A stretch of DNA of 64,000 nucleotides. It comes from Liolophura sinensis (lineage: Eukaryota; Mollusca; Polyplacophora; Chitonida; Chitonidae). The notes beneath the pieces were generated by a model, which ran no database searches, was not told the DNA's origin, and worked only from the letters and a program-made list of their open reading frames with translations. The stretch's first letter is position 1. Every line of letters begins with the position of its first letter. Location of the stretch: assembly GCF_032854445.1 (NCBI RefSeq), contig NW_027018059.1, forward strand, positions 34,868 to 98,867. Direction: 5' to 3'. Shown here one piece after another: positions 13,101-27,479 of the stretch. The position numbers were made by a program, and so were the translations under genes.

Positions 13101-14293
13101 AAAGATTTGACGTCGTCTGGGCTACCGAAGGGCACATAACTTATAATGAAAAGTTGAATATAGTAATGACCAGTCGCGATTGTACATAGTTAATGTAGCC
13201 GATTTCAATTCGCAAAAAGACCAGGCAAAAATCCAAAAGTAGAAAAACTGTTCCAATGCTGCTGGTAAGAGGCTAATCCGACGTATTTTGTGACGAGAAA
13301 TCGAATGGTGCAAACCGCGTTGCTCTCCGACCAATACTTTTGGCTGTAGCCACAAATGAATAATCAATGATGTCAAGATCACGTGCCCAGCAACGGCTCT
13401 TACTCCATGGAAACCAAGGAAATTTCCAATTTTTCAACAGCTGGAGATGCCTGGCCCAATTGCGCATCCTTTGGCACCTTATTGATGTGGGTCAGTGTTC
13501 AATTGTACTTTTTACAGCGGATTGTATCAAGTACCTTGTGTTTTTTTTATATACAGATGGTGTGGTTTTTCTACATGTAGATAAAGACATTGAGTTTGTC
13601 TTCGACTTAGAAGTAAGACATTTGCTGGGTGAGTTAAATGGGCTTGGCCCAAAGATTTGACGTCGTCTGGGCTACCGAAGGGCACATAACTTATAATAAA
13701 AAGTTGAATATAGTAATGACCAGTCGCGATCGTACATAGTTAATGTAGCCGATTTCAATTAGCAAAAAGACCAGGCAAAAATCCAAAAGTAGAAAAACTG
13801 TTCCAATGCTGCTGGTAAGAAACTAATCCGACGTATTTTGTGACGAGAAATCGAATGGTGCAAACCGCGTTGCTCTCCGACCAATACTTTTGGCTGTAGC
13901 CACAAATGAATAATCAATGATGTCAAGATCACGTGCCCAGCAACGGCTCTTACTCCATGGAAACCAAGGAAATTTGCAATTTTTCAACAGCTGGAGATGC
14001 CTGGCCCAATTGCGCATCCTTTGGCACCTTATTGATGTGGGTCAGTGTTCAATTGTACTTTTTACAGCGGACTGTATCAAGTACCTTGTGGTTTTTTATA
14101 TACAAATGGTGTGGTTTTTCTACATGTAGATAAAGACATTGAGTTTGTCTTCGACTTAGAAGTAAGACATTTGCTGGGTGAGTTAAATGGGCTTGGCCCA
14201 AAGATTTGACGTCGTCTGGGCTACCGAAGGGCACATAACTTATAATGAAATGTTGAATATAGTAATGACCAGTCGCGATTGTACATAGTTAAT
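7153..14293 (+). repeat. Heterogeneous monomer block with variable lengths
   Basis: Thirteen monomers start at 7153, 7701, 8251, 8802, 9352, 9901, 10451, 11001, 11546, 12095, 12645, 13195 and 13745. Lengths run from 545 to 551 bp. This part has more private changes than the centre: CACAAAAGAAT near 7311, GTAGCCAATT at 7701, GTACTCGATT at 8251, GTGTCATG near 9681, AAAATGAACAGG near 12115 and AAAATGAGCAGG near 12665. I do not see a clear repeating multi-monomer unit inside it. Confidence 0.85.
11001..11545 (+). repeat. Shortest monomer (545 bp) with a six-base deletion
   Basis: At 11201-11210 the sequence reads GGCTCCATGG, where other monomers read GGCTCTTACTCCATGG. The lost six bases lie between two CTC direct repeats, as expected for replication slippage or short-homology deletion. 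The same monomer has a nine-T tract, so the net length is 545 bp. I saw no other copy with this deletion. Confidence 0.9.
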
Positions 14294-17200
14294 GTAGCCG
14301 ATTTCAATTAGCAAAATGACCAGGCAAAAATCCAAAAGTGGAAAAACTGTTCCAATGCTGCTGGTAAGAGGCTAATCCGACGTATTTTGTGACGAGAAAT
14401 CGAATGGTGCAAACCGCGTTGCTCTCCGACCAATACTTTTGGCTGTAGCCACAAATGAATAATCAATGATGTCAAGATCACGTGCCCAGCAACGGCTCTT
14501 ACTCCATGGAAACCAAGGAAATTTGCAATTTTTCAACAGCTGGAGATGCCTGGCCCAATTGCGCATCCTTTGGCACCTTATTGATGTGGGTCAGTGTTCA
14601 ATTGTACTTTTTACAGCGGATTGTATCAAGTACCTTGTGTTTTTTTTATATACAAATGGTGTGGTTTTTCTACATGTAGATAAAGACATTGAGTTTGTCT
14701 TCGACTTAGAAGTAAGACATTTGTTGGGTGAGTTAAATGGGCTTGACCCAAAGATTTGACGTCGTCTGGGCTACCGAAGGGCACATAACTTATAATGAAA
14801 AGTTGAATATAGTAATGACCAGTCGCGATTGTACATAGTTAATGCAGCCGATTTCAATTAGCAAAAAGACCAGGCAAAAATCCAAAAGTGGAAAAACTGT
14901 TCCAATGCTGCTGGTAAGAGGCTAATCCGACGTATTTTGTGACGAGAAATCGAATGGTGCAAACCGCGTTGCTCTCCGACCAATACTTTTGGCTGTAGCC
15001 ACAAATGAATAATCAATGATGTCAAGATCACGTGCCCAGCAACGGCTCTTACTCCATGGAAACCAAGGAAATTTGCAATTTTTCAACAGCTGGAGATGCC
15101 TGGCCCAATTGCGCATCCTTTGGCACCTTATTGATGTGGGTCAGTGTTCAATTGTACTTTTTACAGCGGATTGTATCAAGTACCTTGTGTTTTTTTTATA
15201 TACAAATGGTGTGGTTTTTCTACATGTAGATAAAGACATTGAGTTTGTCTTCGACTTAGAAGTAAGACATTTGCTGGGTGAGTTAAATGGGCTTGGCCCA
15301 AAGATTTGACGTCGTCTGGGCTACCGAAGGGCACATAACTTATAATGAAAAGTTGAATATAGTAATGACCAGTCGCGATTGTACATAGTTAATGTAGCCG
15401 ATTTCAATTCGCAAAAAGACCAGGCAAAAATCCAAAAGTAGAAAAACTGTTCCAATGCTGCTGGTAAGAGGCTAATCCGACGTATTTTGTGACGAGAAAT
15501 CGAATGGTGCAAACCGCGTTGCTCTCCGACCAATACTTTTGGCTGTAGCCACAAATGAATAATCAATGATGTCAAGATCACGTGCCCAGCAACGGCTCTT
15601 ACTCCATGGAAACCAAGGAAATTTGCAATTTTTCAACAGCTGGAGATGCCTGGCCCAATTGCGCATCCTTTGGCACCTTATTGATGTGGGTCAGTGTTCA
15701 ATTGTACTTTTTACAGCGGATTGTATCAAGTACCTTGTGTTTTTTTTATATACAGATGGTGTGGTTTTTCTACATGTAGATAAAGACATTGAGTTTGTCT
15801 GCGACTTTGAAGTAAGACATTTGCTGGGTGAGTTAAATGGGCTTGGCCCAAAGATTTGACGTCGTCTGGGCTACCGAAGGGCACATAACTTATAATAAAA
15901 AGTTGAATATAGTAATGACCAGTCGCGATCGTACATAGTTAATGTAGCCGATTTCAATTAGCAAAAAGACCAGGCAAAAATCCAAAAGTAGAAAAACTGT
16001 TCCAATGCTGCTGGTAAGAGGCTAATCCGACGTATTTTGTGACGAGAAATCGAATGGTGCAAACCGCGTTGCTCTCCGACCAATACTTTTGGCTGTAGCC
16101 ACAAATGAATAATCAATGATGTCAAGATCACGTGCCCAGCAACGGCTCTTACTCCATGGAAACCAAGGAAATTTGCAATTTTTCAACAGCTGGAGATGCC
16201 TGGCCCAATTGCGCATCCTTTGGCACCTTATTGATGTGGGTCAGTGTTCAATTGTACTTTTTACAGCGGATTGTATCAAGTACCTTGTGTTTTTTTTATA
16301 TACAGATGGTGTGGTTTTTCTACATGTTAATAAAGACATTGAGTTTGTCTTCGACTTTGAAGTAAGACATTTGCTGGGTGAGTTAAATGGGCTTGGCCCA
16401 AAGATTTGACGTCGTCTGGGCTACCGAAGGGCACATAACTTATAATAAAAAGTTGAATATAGTAATGACCAGTCGCGATCGTACATAGTTAATGTAGCCG
16501 ATTTCAATTAGCAAAAAGACCAGGCAAAAATCCAAAAGTAGAAAAACTGTTCCAATGCTGCTGGTAAGAGGCTAATCCGACGTATTTTGTGACGAGAAAT
16601 CGAATGGTGCAAACCGCGTTGCTCTCCGACCAATACTTTTGGCTGTAGCCACAAATGAATAATCAATGATGTCAAGATCACGTGCCCAGCAACGGCTCTT
16701 ACTCCATGGAAACCAAGGAAATTTGCAATTTTTCAACAGCTGGAGATGCCTGGCCCAATTGCGCATCCTTTGGCACCTTATTGATGTGGGTCAGTGTTTA
16801 ATTGTACTTTTTACAGCGGATTGTATCAAGTACCTTTTGTTTTTTTTATATACAAATGGTGTGGTTTTTCTACATGTAGATAAAGACATTGAGTTTGTCT
16901 TCGACTTAGAAGTAAGACATTTGCTGGGTGAGTTAAATGGGCTTGGCCCAAAGATTTGACGTCGTCTGGGCTACCGAAGGGCACATAACTTATAATGAAA
17001 TGTTGAATATAGTAATGACCAGTCGCGATTGTACATAGTTAATGTAGCCGATTTCAATTAGCAAAATGACCAGGCAAAAATCCAAAAGTGGAAAAACTGT
17101 TCCAATGCTGCTGGTAAGAGGCTAATCCGACGTATTTTGTGACGAGAAATCGAATGGTGCAAACCGCGTTGCTCTCCGACCAATACTTTTGGCTGTAGCC

Positions 17201-17454
17201 ACAAATGAATAATCAATGATGTCAAGATCACGTGCCCAGCAACGGCTCTTACTCCATGGAAACCAAGGAAATTTGCAATTTTTCAACAGCTGGAGATGCC
17301 TGGCCCAATTGCGCATCCTTTGGCACCTTATTGATGTGGGTCAGTGTTCAATTGTACTTTTTACAGCGGATTGTATCAAGTACCTTGTGTTTTTTTTATA
17401 TACAAATGGTGTGGTTTTTCTACATGTAGATAAAGACATTGAGTTTGTCTTCGA

Positions 17455-18854
17455 CTTAGGAGTAAGACATTTGCTGGGTGAGTTAAATGGGCTTGGCCCA
17501 AAGATTTGACGTCGTCTGGGCTACCGAAGGGCACATAACTTATAATGAAATGTTGAATATAGTAATGACCAGTCGCGATTGTACATAGTTAATGTAGCCG
17601 ATTTCAATTAGCAAAAAGACCAGGCAAAAATCCAAAAGTGGAAAAACTGTTCCAATGCTGCTGGTAAGAGACTAATCCGACGTATTTTGTGACGAGAAAT
17701 CGAATGGTGCAAACCGCGTTGCTCTCCGACCAATACTTTTGGCTGTAGCCACAAGTGAATAATCAATGATGTCAAGATCACGTGCCCAGCAACGGCTCTT
17801 ACTCCATGGAAACCAAGGAAATTTGCAATTTTTCAACAGCTGGAGATGCCTGGCCCAATTGCGCATCCTTTGGCACCTTATTGATGTGGGTCAGTGTTCA
17901 ATTGTACTTTTTACAGCGGATTGTATCAAGTACCTTGTGGTTTTTTTATATACAAATGGTGTGGTTTTTCTACATGTAGATAAAGACATTGAGTTTGTCT
18001 TCGACTTAGAAGTAAGACATTTGCTGGGTGAGTTAAATGGGCTTGGCCCAAAGATTTGACGTCGTCTGGGCTACCGAAGGGCACATAACTTATAATGAAA
18101 AGTTGAATATAGTAATGACCAGTCGCGATTGTACATAGTTAATGTAGCCGATTTCAATTAGCAAAAAGACCAGGCAAAAATCCAAAAGTAGAAAAACTGT
18201 TCCAATGCTGCTGGTAAGAGGCTAATCCGACGTATTTTGTGACGAGAAATCGAATGGTGCAAACCGCGTTGCTCTCCAACCAATACTTTTGGCTGTAGCC
18301 ACAAATGAATAATCAATGATGTCAAGATCACGTGCCCAGCAACGGCTCTTACTCCATGGAAACCAAGGAAATTTGCAATTTTTCAACAGCTGGAGATGCC
18401 TGGCCCAATTGCGCATCCTTTGGCACCTTATTGATGTGGGTCAGTGTTCAATTGTACTTTTTACAGCGGATTGTATCAAGTACCTTGTGTTTTTTTTATA
18501 TACAAATGGTGTGGTTTTTCTACATGTAGATAAAGACATTGAGTTTGTCTTCGACTTAGAAGTAAGACATTTGCTGGGTGAGTTAAATGGGCTTTGCCCA
18601 AAGATTTGACGTCGTCTGGGCTACCGAAGGGCACATAACTTATAATGAAATGTTGAATATAGTAATGACCAGTCGCGATTGTACATAGTTAATGTAGCCG
18701 ATTTCAATTCGCAAAAAGACCAGGCAAAAATCCAAAAGTGGAAAAACTGTTCCAATGCTGCTGGTAAGAGGCTAATCCGACGTATTTTGTGACGAGAAAT
18801 CGAATGGTGCAAACCGCGTTGCTCTCCGACCAATACTTTTGGCTGTAGCCACAA
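17455..18854 (+). repeat. Five-monomer-period duplication, copy 1
   Basis: This stretch shares a series of markers with 20205-21604 at an offset of 2750 bp (five monomers): ACTTAGGAG; AGAGACTAATCC; the CTTGTGG tract; CTCCAACC; then GGCTTTGCCC with GAAATG. I saw two differences between the copies: GGCTTGG versus GGCTTTG near 17492, and AAGTG versus AAATG near 17754. Confidence 0.75.
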
Positions 18855-20204
18855 ATGAATAATCAATGATGTCAAGATCACGTGCCCAGCAACGGCTCTT
18901 ACTCCATGGAAACCAAGGAAATTTGCAATTTTTCAACAGCTGGAGATGCCTGGCCCAATTGCGCATCCTTTGGCACCTTATTGATGTGGGTCAGTGTTCA
19001 ATTGTACTTTTTACAGCGGATTGTATCAAGTACCTTGTGTTTTTTTTATATACAAATGGTGTGGTTTTTCTACATGTAGATAAAGACATTGAGTTTGTCT
19101 TCGACTTAGAAGTAAGACATTTGCTGGGTGAGTTAAATGGGCTTGGCCCAAAGATTTGACGTCGTCTGGGCTACCGAAGGGCACATAACTTATAATGAAA
19201 AGTTGAATATAGTAATGACCAGTCGCGATTGTACATAGTTAATGTAGCCGATTTCAATTCGCAAAAAGACCAGGCAAAAATCCAAAAGTAGAAAAACTGT
19301 TCCAATGCTGCTGGTAAGAGGCTAATCCGACGTATTTTGTGACGAGAAATCGAATGGTGCAAACCGCGTTGCTCTCCGACCAATACTTTTGGCTGTAGCC
19401 ACAAATGAATAATCAATGATGTCAAGATCACGTGCCCAGCAACGGCTCTTACTCCATGGAAACCAAGGAAATTTGCAATTTTTCAACAGCTGGAGATGCC
19501 TGGCCCAATTGCGCATCCTTTGGCACCTTATTGATGTGGGTCAGTGTTCAATTGTACTTTTTACAGCGGATTGTATCAAGTACCTTGTGGTTTTTTTATA
19601 TACAAATGGTGTGGTTTTTCTACATGTAGATAAAGACATTGAGTTTGTCTTCGACTTAGAAGTAAGACATTTGCTGGGTGAGTTAAATGGACTTGGCCCA
19701 AAGATTTGACGTCGTCTGGGCTACCGAAGGGCACATAACTTATAATGAAAAGTTGAATATAGTAATGACCAGTCGCGATTGTACATAGTTAATGTAGCCG
19801 ATTTCAATTCGCAAAAAGACCAGGCAAAAATCCAAAAGTAGAAAAACTGTTCCAATGCTGCTGGTAAGAGGCTAATCCGACGTATTTTGTGACGAGAAAT
19901 CGAATGGTGCAAACCGCGTTGCTCTCCAACCAATACTTTTGGCTGTAGCCACAAATGAATAATCAATGATGTCAAGATCACGTGCCCAGCAACGGCTCTT
20001 ACTCCATGGAAACCAAGGAAATTTGCAATTTTTCAACAGCTGGAGATGCCTGGCCCAATTGCGCATCCTTTGGCACCTTATTGATGTGGGTCAGTGTTCA
20101 ATTGTACTTTTTACAGCGGATTGTATCAAGTACCTTGTGTTTTTTTTATATACAAATGGTGTGGTTTTTCTACATGTAGATAAAGACATTGAGTTTGTCT
20201 TCGA

Positions 20205-21604
20205 CTTAGGAGTAAGACATTTGCTGGGTGAGTTAAATGGGCTTTGCCCAAAGATTTGACGTCGTCTGGGCTACCGAAGGGCACATAACTTATAATGAAA
20301 TGTTGAATATAGTAATGACCAGTCGCGATTGTACATAGTTAATGTAGCCGATTTCAATTAGCAAAAAGACCAGGCAAAAATCCAAAAGTGGAAAAACTGT
20401 TCCAATGCTGCTGGTAAGAGACTAATCCGACGTATTTTGTGACGAGAAATCGAATGGTGCAAACCGCGTTGCTCTCCGACCAATACTTTTGGCTGTAGCC
20501 ACAAATGAATAATCAATGATGTCAAGATCACGTGCCCAGCAACGGCTCTTACTCCATGGAAACCAAGGAAATTTGCAATTTTTCAACAGCTGGAGATGCC
20601 TGGCCCAATTGCGCATCCTTTGGCACCTTATTGATGTGGGTCAGTGTTCAATTGTACTTTTTACAGCGGATTGTATCAAGTACCTTGTGGTTTTTTTATA
20701 TACAAATGGTGTGGTTTTTCTACATGTAGATAAAGACATTGAGTTTGTCTTCGACTTAGAAGTAAGACATTTGCTGGGTGAGTTAAATGGGCTTGGCCCA
20801 AAGATTTGACGTCGTCTGGGCTACCGAAGGGCACATAACTTATAATGAAAAGTTGAATATAGTAATGACCAGTCGCGATTGTACATAGTTAATGTAGCCG
20901 ATTTCAATTAGCAAAAAGACCAGGCAAAAATCCAAAAGTAGAAAAACTGTTCCAATGCTGCTGGTAAGAGGCTAATCCGACGTATTTTGTGACGAGAAAT
21001 CGAATGGTGCAAACCGCGTTGCTCTCCAACCAATACTTTTGGCTGTAGCCACAAATGAATAATCAATGATGTCAAGATCACGTGCCCAGCAACGGCTCTT
21101 ACTCCATGGAAACCAAGGAAATTTGCAATTTTTCAACAGCTGGAGATGCCTGGCCCAATTGCGCATCCTTTGGCACCTTATTGATGTGGGTCAGTGTTCA
21201 ATTGTACTTTTTACAGCGGATTGTATCAAGTACCTTGTGTTTTTTTTATATACAAATGGTGTGGTTTTTCTACATGTAGATAAAGACATTGAGTTTGTCT
21301 TCGACTTAGAAGTAAGACATTTGCTGGGTGAGTTAAATGGGCTTTGCCCAAAGATTTGACGTCGTCTGGGCTACCGAAGGGCACATAACTTATAATGAAA
21401 TGTTGAATATAGTAATGACCAGTCGCGATTGTACATAGTTAATGTAGCCGATTTCAATTCGCAAAAAGACCAGGCAAAAATCCAAAAGTGGAAAAACTGT
21501 TCCAATGCTGCTGGTAAGAGGCTAATCCGACGTATTTTGTGACGAGAAATCGAATGGTGCAAACCGCGTTGCTCTCCGACCAATACTTTTGGCTGTAGCC
21601 ACAA
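20205..21604 (+). repeat. Five-monomer-period duplication, copy 2
   Basis: This is the partner of 17455-18854. To its right the monomer starting at 21444 keeps the left-half markers of the monomer at 18694. It then carries AAGTG, CTTGTGG and GGACTTGG, so its right half matches the monomer at 19244. It is therefore a chimeric monomer made by an in-register exchange. Confidence 0.75.
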
Positions 21605-23093
21605 GTGAATAATCAATGATGTCAAGATCACGTGCCCAGCAACGGCTCTTACTCCATGGAAACCAAGGAAATTTGCAATTTTTCAACAGCTGGAGATGCC
21701 TGGCCCAATTGCGCATCCTTTGGCACCTTATTGATGTGGGTCAGTGTTCAATTGTACTTTTTACAGCGGATTGTATCAAGTACCTTGTGGTTTTTTTATA
21801 TACAAATGGTGTGGTTTTTCTACATGTAGATAAAGACATTGAGTTTGTCTTCGACTTAGAAGTAAGACATTTGCTGGGTGAGTTAAATGGACTTGGCCCA
21901 AAGATTTGACGTCGTCTGGGCTACCGAAGGGCACATAACTTATAATGAAAAGTTGAATATAGTAATGACCAGTCGCGATTGTACATAGTTAATGTAGCCG
22001 ATTTCAATAAGCAAAAAGACCAGGCAAAAATCCAAAAGTGGAAAAACTGTTCCAATGCTGCTGGTAAGAGGCTAATCCGACGTATTTTGTGACGAGAAAT
22101 CGAATGGTGCAAACCGCGTTGCTCTCCGACCAATACTTTTGGCTGTAGCCACAAGTGAATAATCAATGATGTCAAGATCACGTGCCCAGCAACGGCTCTT
22201 ACTCCATGGAAACCAAGGAAATTTGCAATTTTTCAACAGCTGGAGATGCCTGGCCCAATTGCGCATCCTTTGGCACCTTATTGATGTGGGTCAGTGTTCA
22301 ATTGTACTTTTTACAGCGGATTGTATCAAGTACCTTGTGGTTTTTTTATATACAAATGGTGTGGTTTTTCTACATGTAGATAAAGACATTGAGTTTGTCT
22401 TCGATTTAGAAGTAAGACATTTGCTGGGTGAGTTAAATGGACTTGGCCCAAAGATTTGACGTCGTCTGGGCTACCGAAGGGCACATAACTTATAATGAAA
22501 AGTTGAATATAGTAATGACCAGTCGCGATTGTACATAGTTAATGTAGCCGATTTCAATTCGCAAAAAGACCAGGCAAAAATCCAAAAGTAGAAAAACTGT
22601 TCCAATGCTGCTGGTAAGAGGCTAATCCGACGTATTTTGTGACGAGAAATCGAATGGTGCAAACCGCGTTGCTCTCCAACCAATACTTTTGGCTGTAGCC
22701 ACAAATGAATAATCAATGATGTCAAGATCACGTGCCCAGCAACGGCTCTTACTCCATGGAAACCAAGGAAATTTGCAATTTTTCAACAGCTGGAGATGCC
22801 TGGCCCAATTGCGCATCCTTTGGCACCTTATTGATGTGGGTCAGTGTTCAATTGTACTTTTTACAGCGGATTGTATCAAGTACCTTGTGGTTTTTTTATA
22901 TACAAATGGTGTGGTTTTTCTACATGTAGATAAAGACATTGAGTTTGTCTTCGACTTAGAAGTAAGACATTTGCTGGGTGAGTTAAATGGGCTTGGCCCA
23001 AAGATTTGACGTCGTCTGGGCTACCGAAGGGCACATAACTTATAATGAAAAGTTGAATATAGTAATGACCAGTCGCGATTGTACATAGTTAAT

Positions 23094-25293
23094 GTAGCCG
23101 ATTTCAATTAGCAAAAAGACCAGGCAAAAATCCAAAAGTAGAAAAACTGTTCCAATGCTGCTGGTAAGAGGCTAATCCGACGTATTTTGTGACGAGAAAT
23201 CGAATGGTGCAAACCGCGTTGCTCTCCGACCAATACTTTTGGCTGTAGCCACAAATGAATAATCAATGATGTCAAGATCACGTGCCCAGCAACGGCTCTT
23301 ACTCCATGGAAACCAAGGAAATTTGCAATTTTTCAACAGCTGGAGATGCCTGGCCCAATTGCGCATCCTTTGGCACCTTATTGATGTGGGTCAGTGTTCA
23401 ATTGTACTTTTTACAGCGGATTGTATCAAGTACCTTGTGTTTTTTTTATATACAAATGGTGTGGTTTTTCTACATGTAGATAAAGACATTGAGTTTGTCT
23501 TCGACTTAGAAGTAAGACATTTGCTGGGTGAGTTAAATGGGCTTTGCCCAAAGATTTGACGTCGTCTGGGCTACCGAAGGGCACATAACTTATAATGAAA
23601 TGTTGAATATAGTAATGACCAGTCGCGATTGTACATAGTTAATGTAGCCGATTTCAATTCGCAAAAAGACCAGGCAAAAATCCAAAAGTAGAAAAACTGT
23701 TCCAATGCTGCTGGTAAGAGGCTAATCCGACGTATTTTGTGACGAGAAATCGAATGGTGCAAACCGCGTTGCTCTCCGACCAATACTTTTGGCTGTAGCC
23801 ACAAATGAATAATCAATGATGTCAAGATCACGTGCCCAGCAACGGCTCTTACTCCATGGAAACCAAGGAAATTTGCAATTTTTCAACAGCTGGAGATGCC
23901 TGGCTCAATTGCGCATCCTTTGGCACCTTATTGATGTGGGTCAGTGTTCAATTGTTCTTTTTACAGCGGATTGTATCAAGTACCTTTTGTTTTTTTTACA
24001 TACAAATGGTGTGGTTTTTCTACATGTAGATAAAGACATTGAGTTTGTCTTCGACTTAGAAGTAAGACATTTGTTGGGTGAGTTAAATGGGCTTGACCCA
24101 AAGATTTGACGTCGTCTGGGCTACCGAAGGGCACATAACTTATAATGAAAAGTTGAATATAGTAATGACCAGTCGCGATTGTACATAGTTAATGCAGCCG
24201 ATTTCAATTAGCAAAAAGACCAGGCAAAAATCCAAAAGTGGAAAAACTGTTCCAATGCTGCTGGTAAGAGGCTAATCCGACGTATTTTGTGACGAGAAAT
24301 CGAATGGTGCAAACCGCGTTGCTCTCCGACCAATACTTTTGGCTGTAGCCACAAATGAATAATCAATGATGTCAAGATCACGTGCCCAGCAACGGCTCTT
24401 ACTCCATGGAAACCAAGGAAATTTGCAATTTTTCAACAGCTGGAGATGCCTGGCCCAATTGCGCATCCTTTGGCACCTTATTGATGTGGGTCAGTGTTCA
24501 ATTGTACTTTTTACAGCGGATTGTATCAAGTACCTTGTGTTTTTTTTATATACAAATGGTGTGGTTTTTCTACATGTAGATAAAGACATTGAGTTTGTCT
24601 TCGACTTAGAAGTAAGACATTTGCTGGGTGAGTTAAATGGGCTTGGCCCAAAGATTTGACGTCGTCTGGGCTACCGAAGGGCACATAACTTATAATGAAA
24701 AGTTGAATATAGTAATGACCAGTCGCGATTGTACATAGTTAATGTAGCCGATTTCAATTCGCAAAAAGACCAGGCAAAAATCCAAAAGTAGAAAAACTGT
24801 TCCAATGCTGCTGGTAAGAGGCTAATCCGACGTATTTTGTGACGAGAAATCGAATGGTGCAAACCGCGTTGCTCTCCGACCAATACTTTTGGCTGTAGCC
24901 ACAAATGAATAATCAATGATGTCAAGATCACGTGCCCAGCAACGGCTCTTACTCCATGGAAACCATAGAAATTTGCAATTTTTCAACAGCTGGAGATGCC
25001 TGGCCCAATTGCGCATCCTTTGGCACCTTATTGATGTGGGTCAGTGTTCAATTGTACTTTTTACAGCGGATTGTATCAAGTACCTTGTGTTTTTTTTATA
25101 TACAGATGGTGTGGTTTTTCTACATGTAGATAAAGACATTGAGTTTGTCTTCGACTTTGAAGTAAGACATTTGCTGGGTGAGATAAATGGGCTTGGCCCA
25201 AAGATTTGACGTCGTCTGGGCTACCGAAGGGCACATAACTTATAATAAAAAGTTGAATATAGTAATGACCAGTCGCGATCGTACATAGTTAAT
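23094..25293 (+). repeat. Recurring variant cassette (GACCC followed by GCAGCC)
   Basis: Four monomers start at 23094, 23644, 24194 and 24744. The second carries TTGTTCTT, TTTACATAC and GGCTTGACCC, and the third opens with GCAGCC. The same order appears at 34094-34644, 39592-40142 and 63238-63787. A less complete version is at 14294-15394, with GACCC and GCAGCC but not the TTCT and ACATAC changes. The monomer at 24744 carries ACAGATGG, ACTTTGAAG, GAGATAAAT, TAATAAAAAG and CGATCG. Confidence 0.8.
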
Positions 25294-27479
25294 GTAGCCG
25301 ATTTCAATTAGCAAAAAGACCAGGCAAAAATCCAAAAGTAGAAAAACTGTTCCAATGCTGCTGGTAAGAGGCTAATCCGACGTATTTTGTGACGAGAAAT
25401 CGAATGGTGCAAACCGCGTTGCTCTCCAACCAATACTTTTGGCTGTAGCCACAAATGAATAATCAATGATGTCAAGATCACGTGCCCAGCAACGGCTCTT
25501 ACTCCATGGAAACCAAGGAAATTTGCAATTTTTCAACAGCTGGAGATGCCTGGCCCAATTGCGCATCCTTTGGCACCTTATTGATGTGGGTCAGTGTTTA
25601 ATTGTACTTTTTACAGCGGATTGTATCAAGTACCTTTTGTTTTTTTTATATACAAATGGTGTGGTTTTTCTACATGTAGATAAAGACATTGAGTTTGTCT
25701 TCGACTTAGAAGTAAGACATTTGTTGGGTGAGTTAAATGGGCTTGGCCCAAAGATTTGACGTCGTCTGGGCTACCGAAGGGCACATAACTTATAATGAAA
25801 AATTGAATATAGTAATGACCAGTCGCGATTGTACATAGCTAATGTACCCGATTTCAATTCGCAAAAAGACCAGGCAAACATCCAAAAGTGGAAAAACTGT
25901 TCCAATGCTGCTGGTAAGAGGCTAATCCGACGTATTTTGTGACGAGAAATCGAATGGTGCAAACCGCGTTGCTCTCCGACCAATACTTTTGGCTGTAGCC
26001 ACAAATGAATAATCAATGATGTCAAGATCACGTGCCCAGCAACGGCTCTTACTCCATGGAAACCAAGGAAATTTGCAATTTTTCAACAGCTGGAGATGCC
26101 TGGCCCAATTGCGCATCCTTTGGCACCTCATTGATGTGGGTCAGTGTTCAATTGTACTTTTTACAGCGGATTGTATCAAGTACCTTGTGTTTTTTTTATA
26201 TACAAATGGTGTGGTTTTTCTACATGTAGATAAAGACATTGAGTTTGTCTTCGACTTAGAAGTAAGACATTTGCTGGGTGAGTTAAATGGGCTTGGCCCA
26301 AAGATTTGACGTCGTCTGGGCTACCGAAGGGCACATAACTTATAATGAAAAGTTGAATATAGTAATGACCAGTCGCGATTGTACATAGTTAATGCAGCCG
26401 ATTTCAATTAGCAAAAAGACCAGGCAAAAATCCAAAAGTGGAAAAACTGTTCCAATGCTGCTGGTAAGAGGCTAATCCGACGTATTTTGTGACGAGAAAT
26501 CGAATGGTGCAAACCGCGTTGCTCTCCGACCAATACTTTTGGCTGTAGCCACAAATGAATAATCAATGATGTCAAGATCACGTGCCCAGCAACGGCTCTT
26601 ACTCCATGGAAACCAAGGAAATTTGCAATTTTTCAACAGCTGGAGATGCCTGGCCCAATTGCGCATCCTTTGGCACCTTATTGATGTGGGTCAGTGTTCA
26701 ATTGTACTTTTTACAGCGGATTGTATCAAGTACCTTTTGTTTTTTTTATATACAAATGGTGTGGTTTTTCTACATGTAGATAAAGACATTGAGTTTGTCT
26801 TCGACTTAGAAGTAAGACATTTGCTGGGTGAGTTAAATGGGCTTGGCCCAAAGATTTGACGTCGTCTGGGCTACCGAAGGGCACATAACTTATAATGAAA
26901 AGTTGAATATAGTAATGACCAGTCGCGATTGTACATAGTTAATGTAGCCGATTTCAATTCGCAAAAACACCAGGCAAAAATCCAAAAGTAGAAAAACTGT
27001 TCCAATGCTGCTGGTAAGAGGCTAATCCGACGTATTTTGTGACGAGAAATCGAATGGTGCAAACCGCGTTGCTCTCCGACCAATACTTTTGGCTGTAGCC
27101 ACAAATGAATAATCAATGATGTCAAGATCACGTGCCCAGCAACGGCTCTTACTCCATGGAAACCATAGAAATTTGCAATTTTTCAACAGCTGGAGATGCC
27201 TGGCCCAATTGCGCATCCTTTGGCACCTTATTGATGTGGGTCAGTGTTCAATTGTACTTTTTACAGCGGATTGTATCAAGTACCTTTTGTTTTTTTTATA
27301 TACAAATGGTGTGGTTTTTCTACATGTAGATAAAGACATTGAGTTTGTCTTCGACTTAGAAGTAAGACATTTGCTGGGTGAGATAAATGGGCTTGGCCCA
27401 AAGATTTGACGTCGTCTGGGCTACCGAAGGGCACATAACTTATAATGAAAAGTTGAATATAGTAATGACCAGTCGCGAT
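25130..27479 (+). repeat. Ten-monomer-period duplication, copy 1 (about 2.35 kb)
   Basis: This matches 30630-32979 at an offset of 5500 bp. Shared private markers are GTGTTTAATT, GTACCCGATT at 25844, GGCAAACATCC, CACCTCATTG near 26130, CAAAAACACC near 26966 and ATAGAA with GAGATAAAT. I saw two differences: CTTGTGT versus CTTTTGT near 26180/31680, and AGGCT versus AGACT near 26471/31971. The right limit is set by CGATT here versus CGATC at 32980. Confidence 0.85.
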
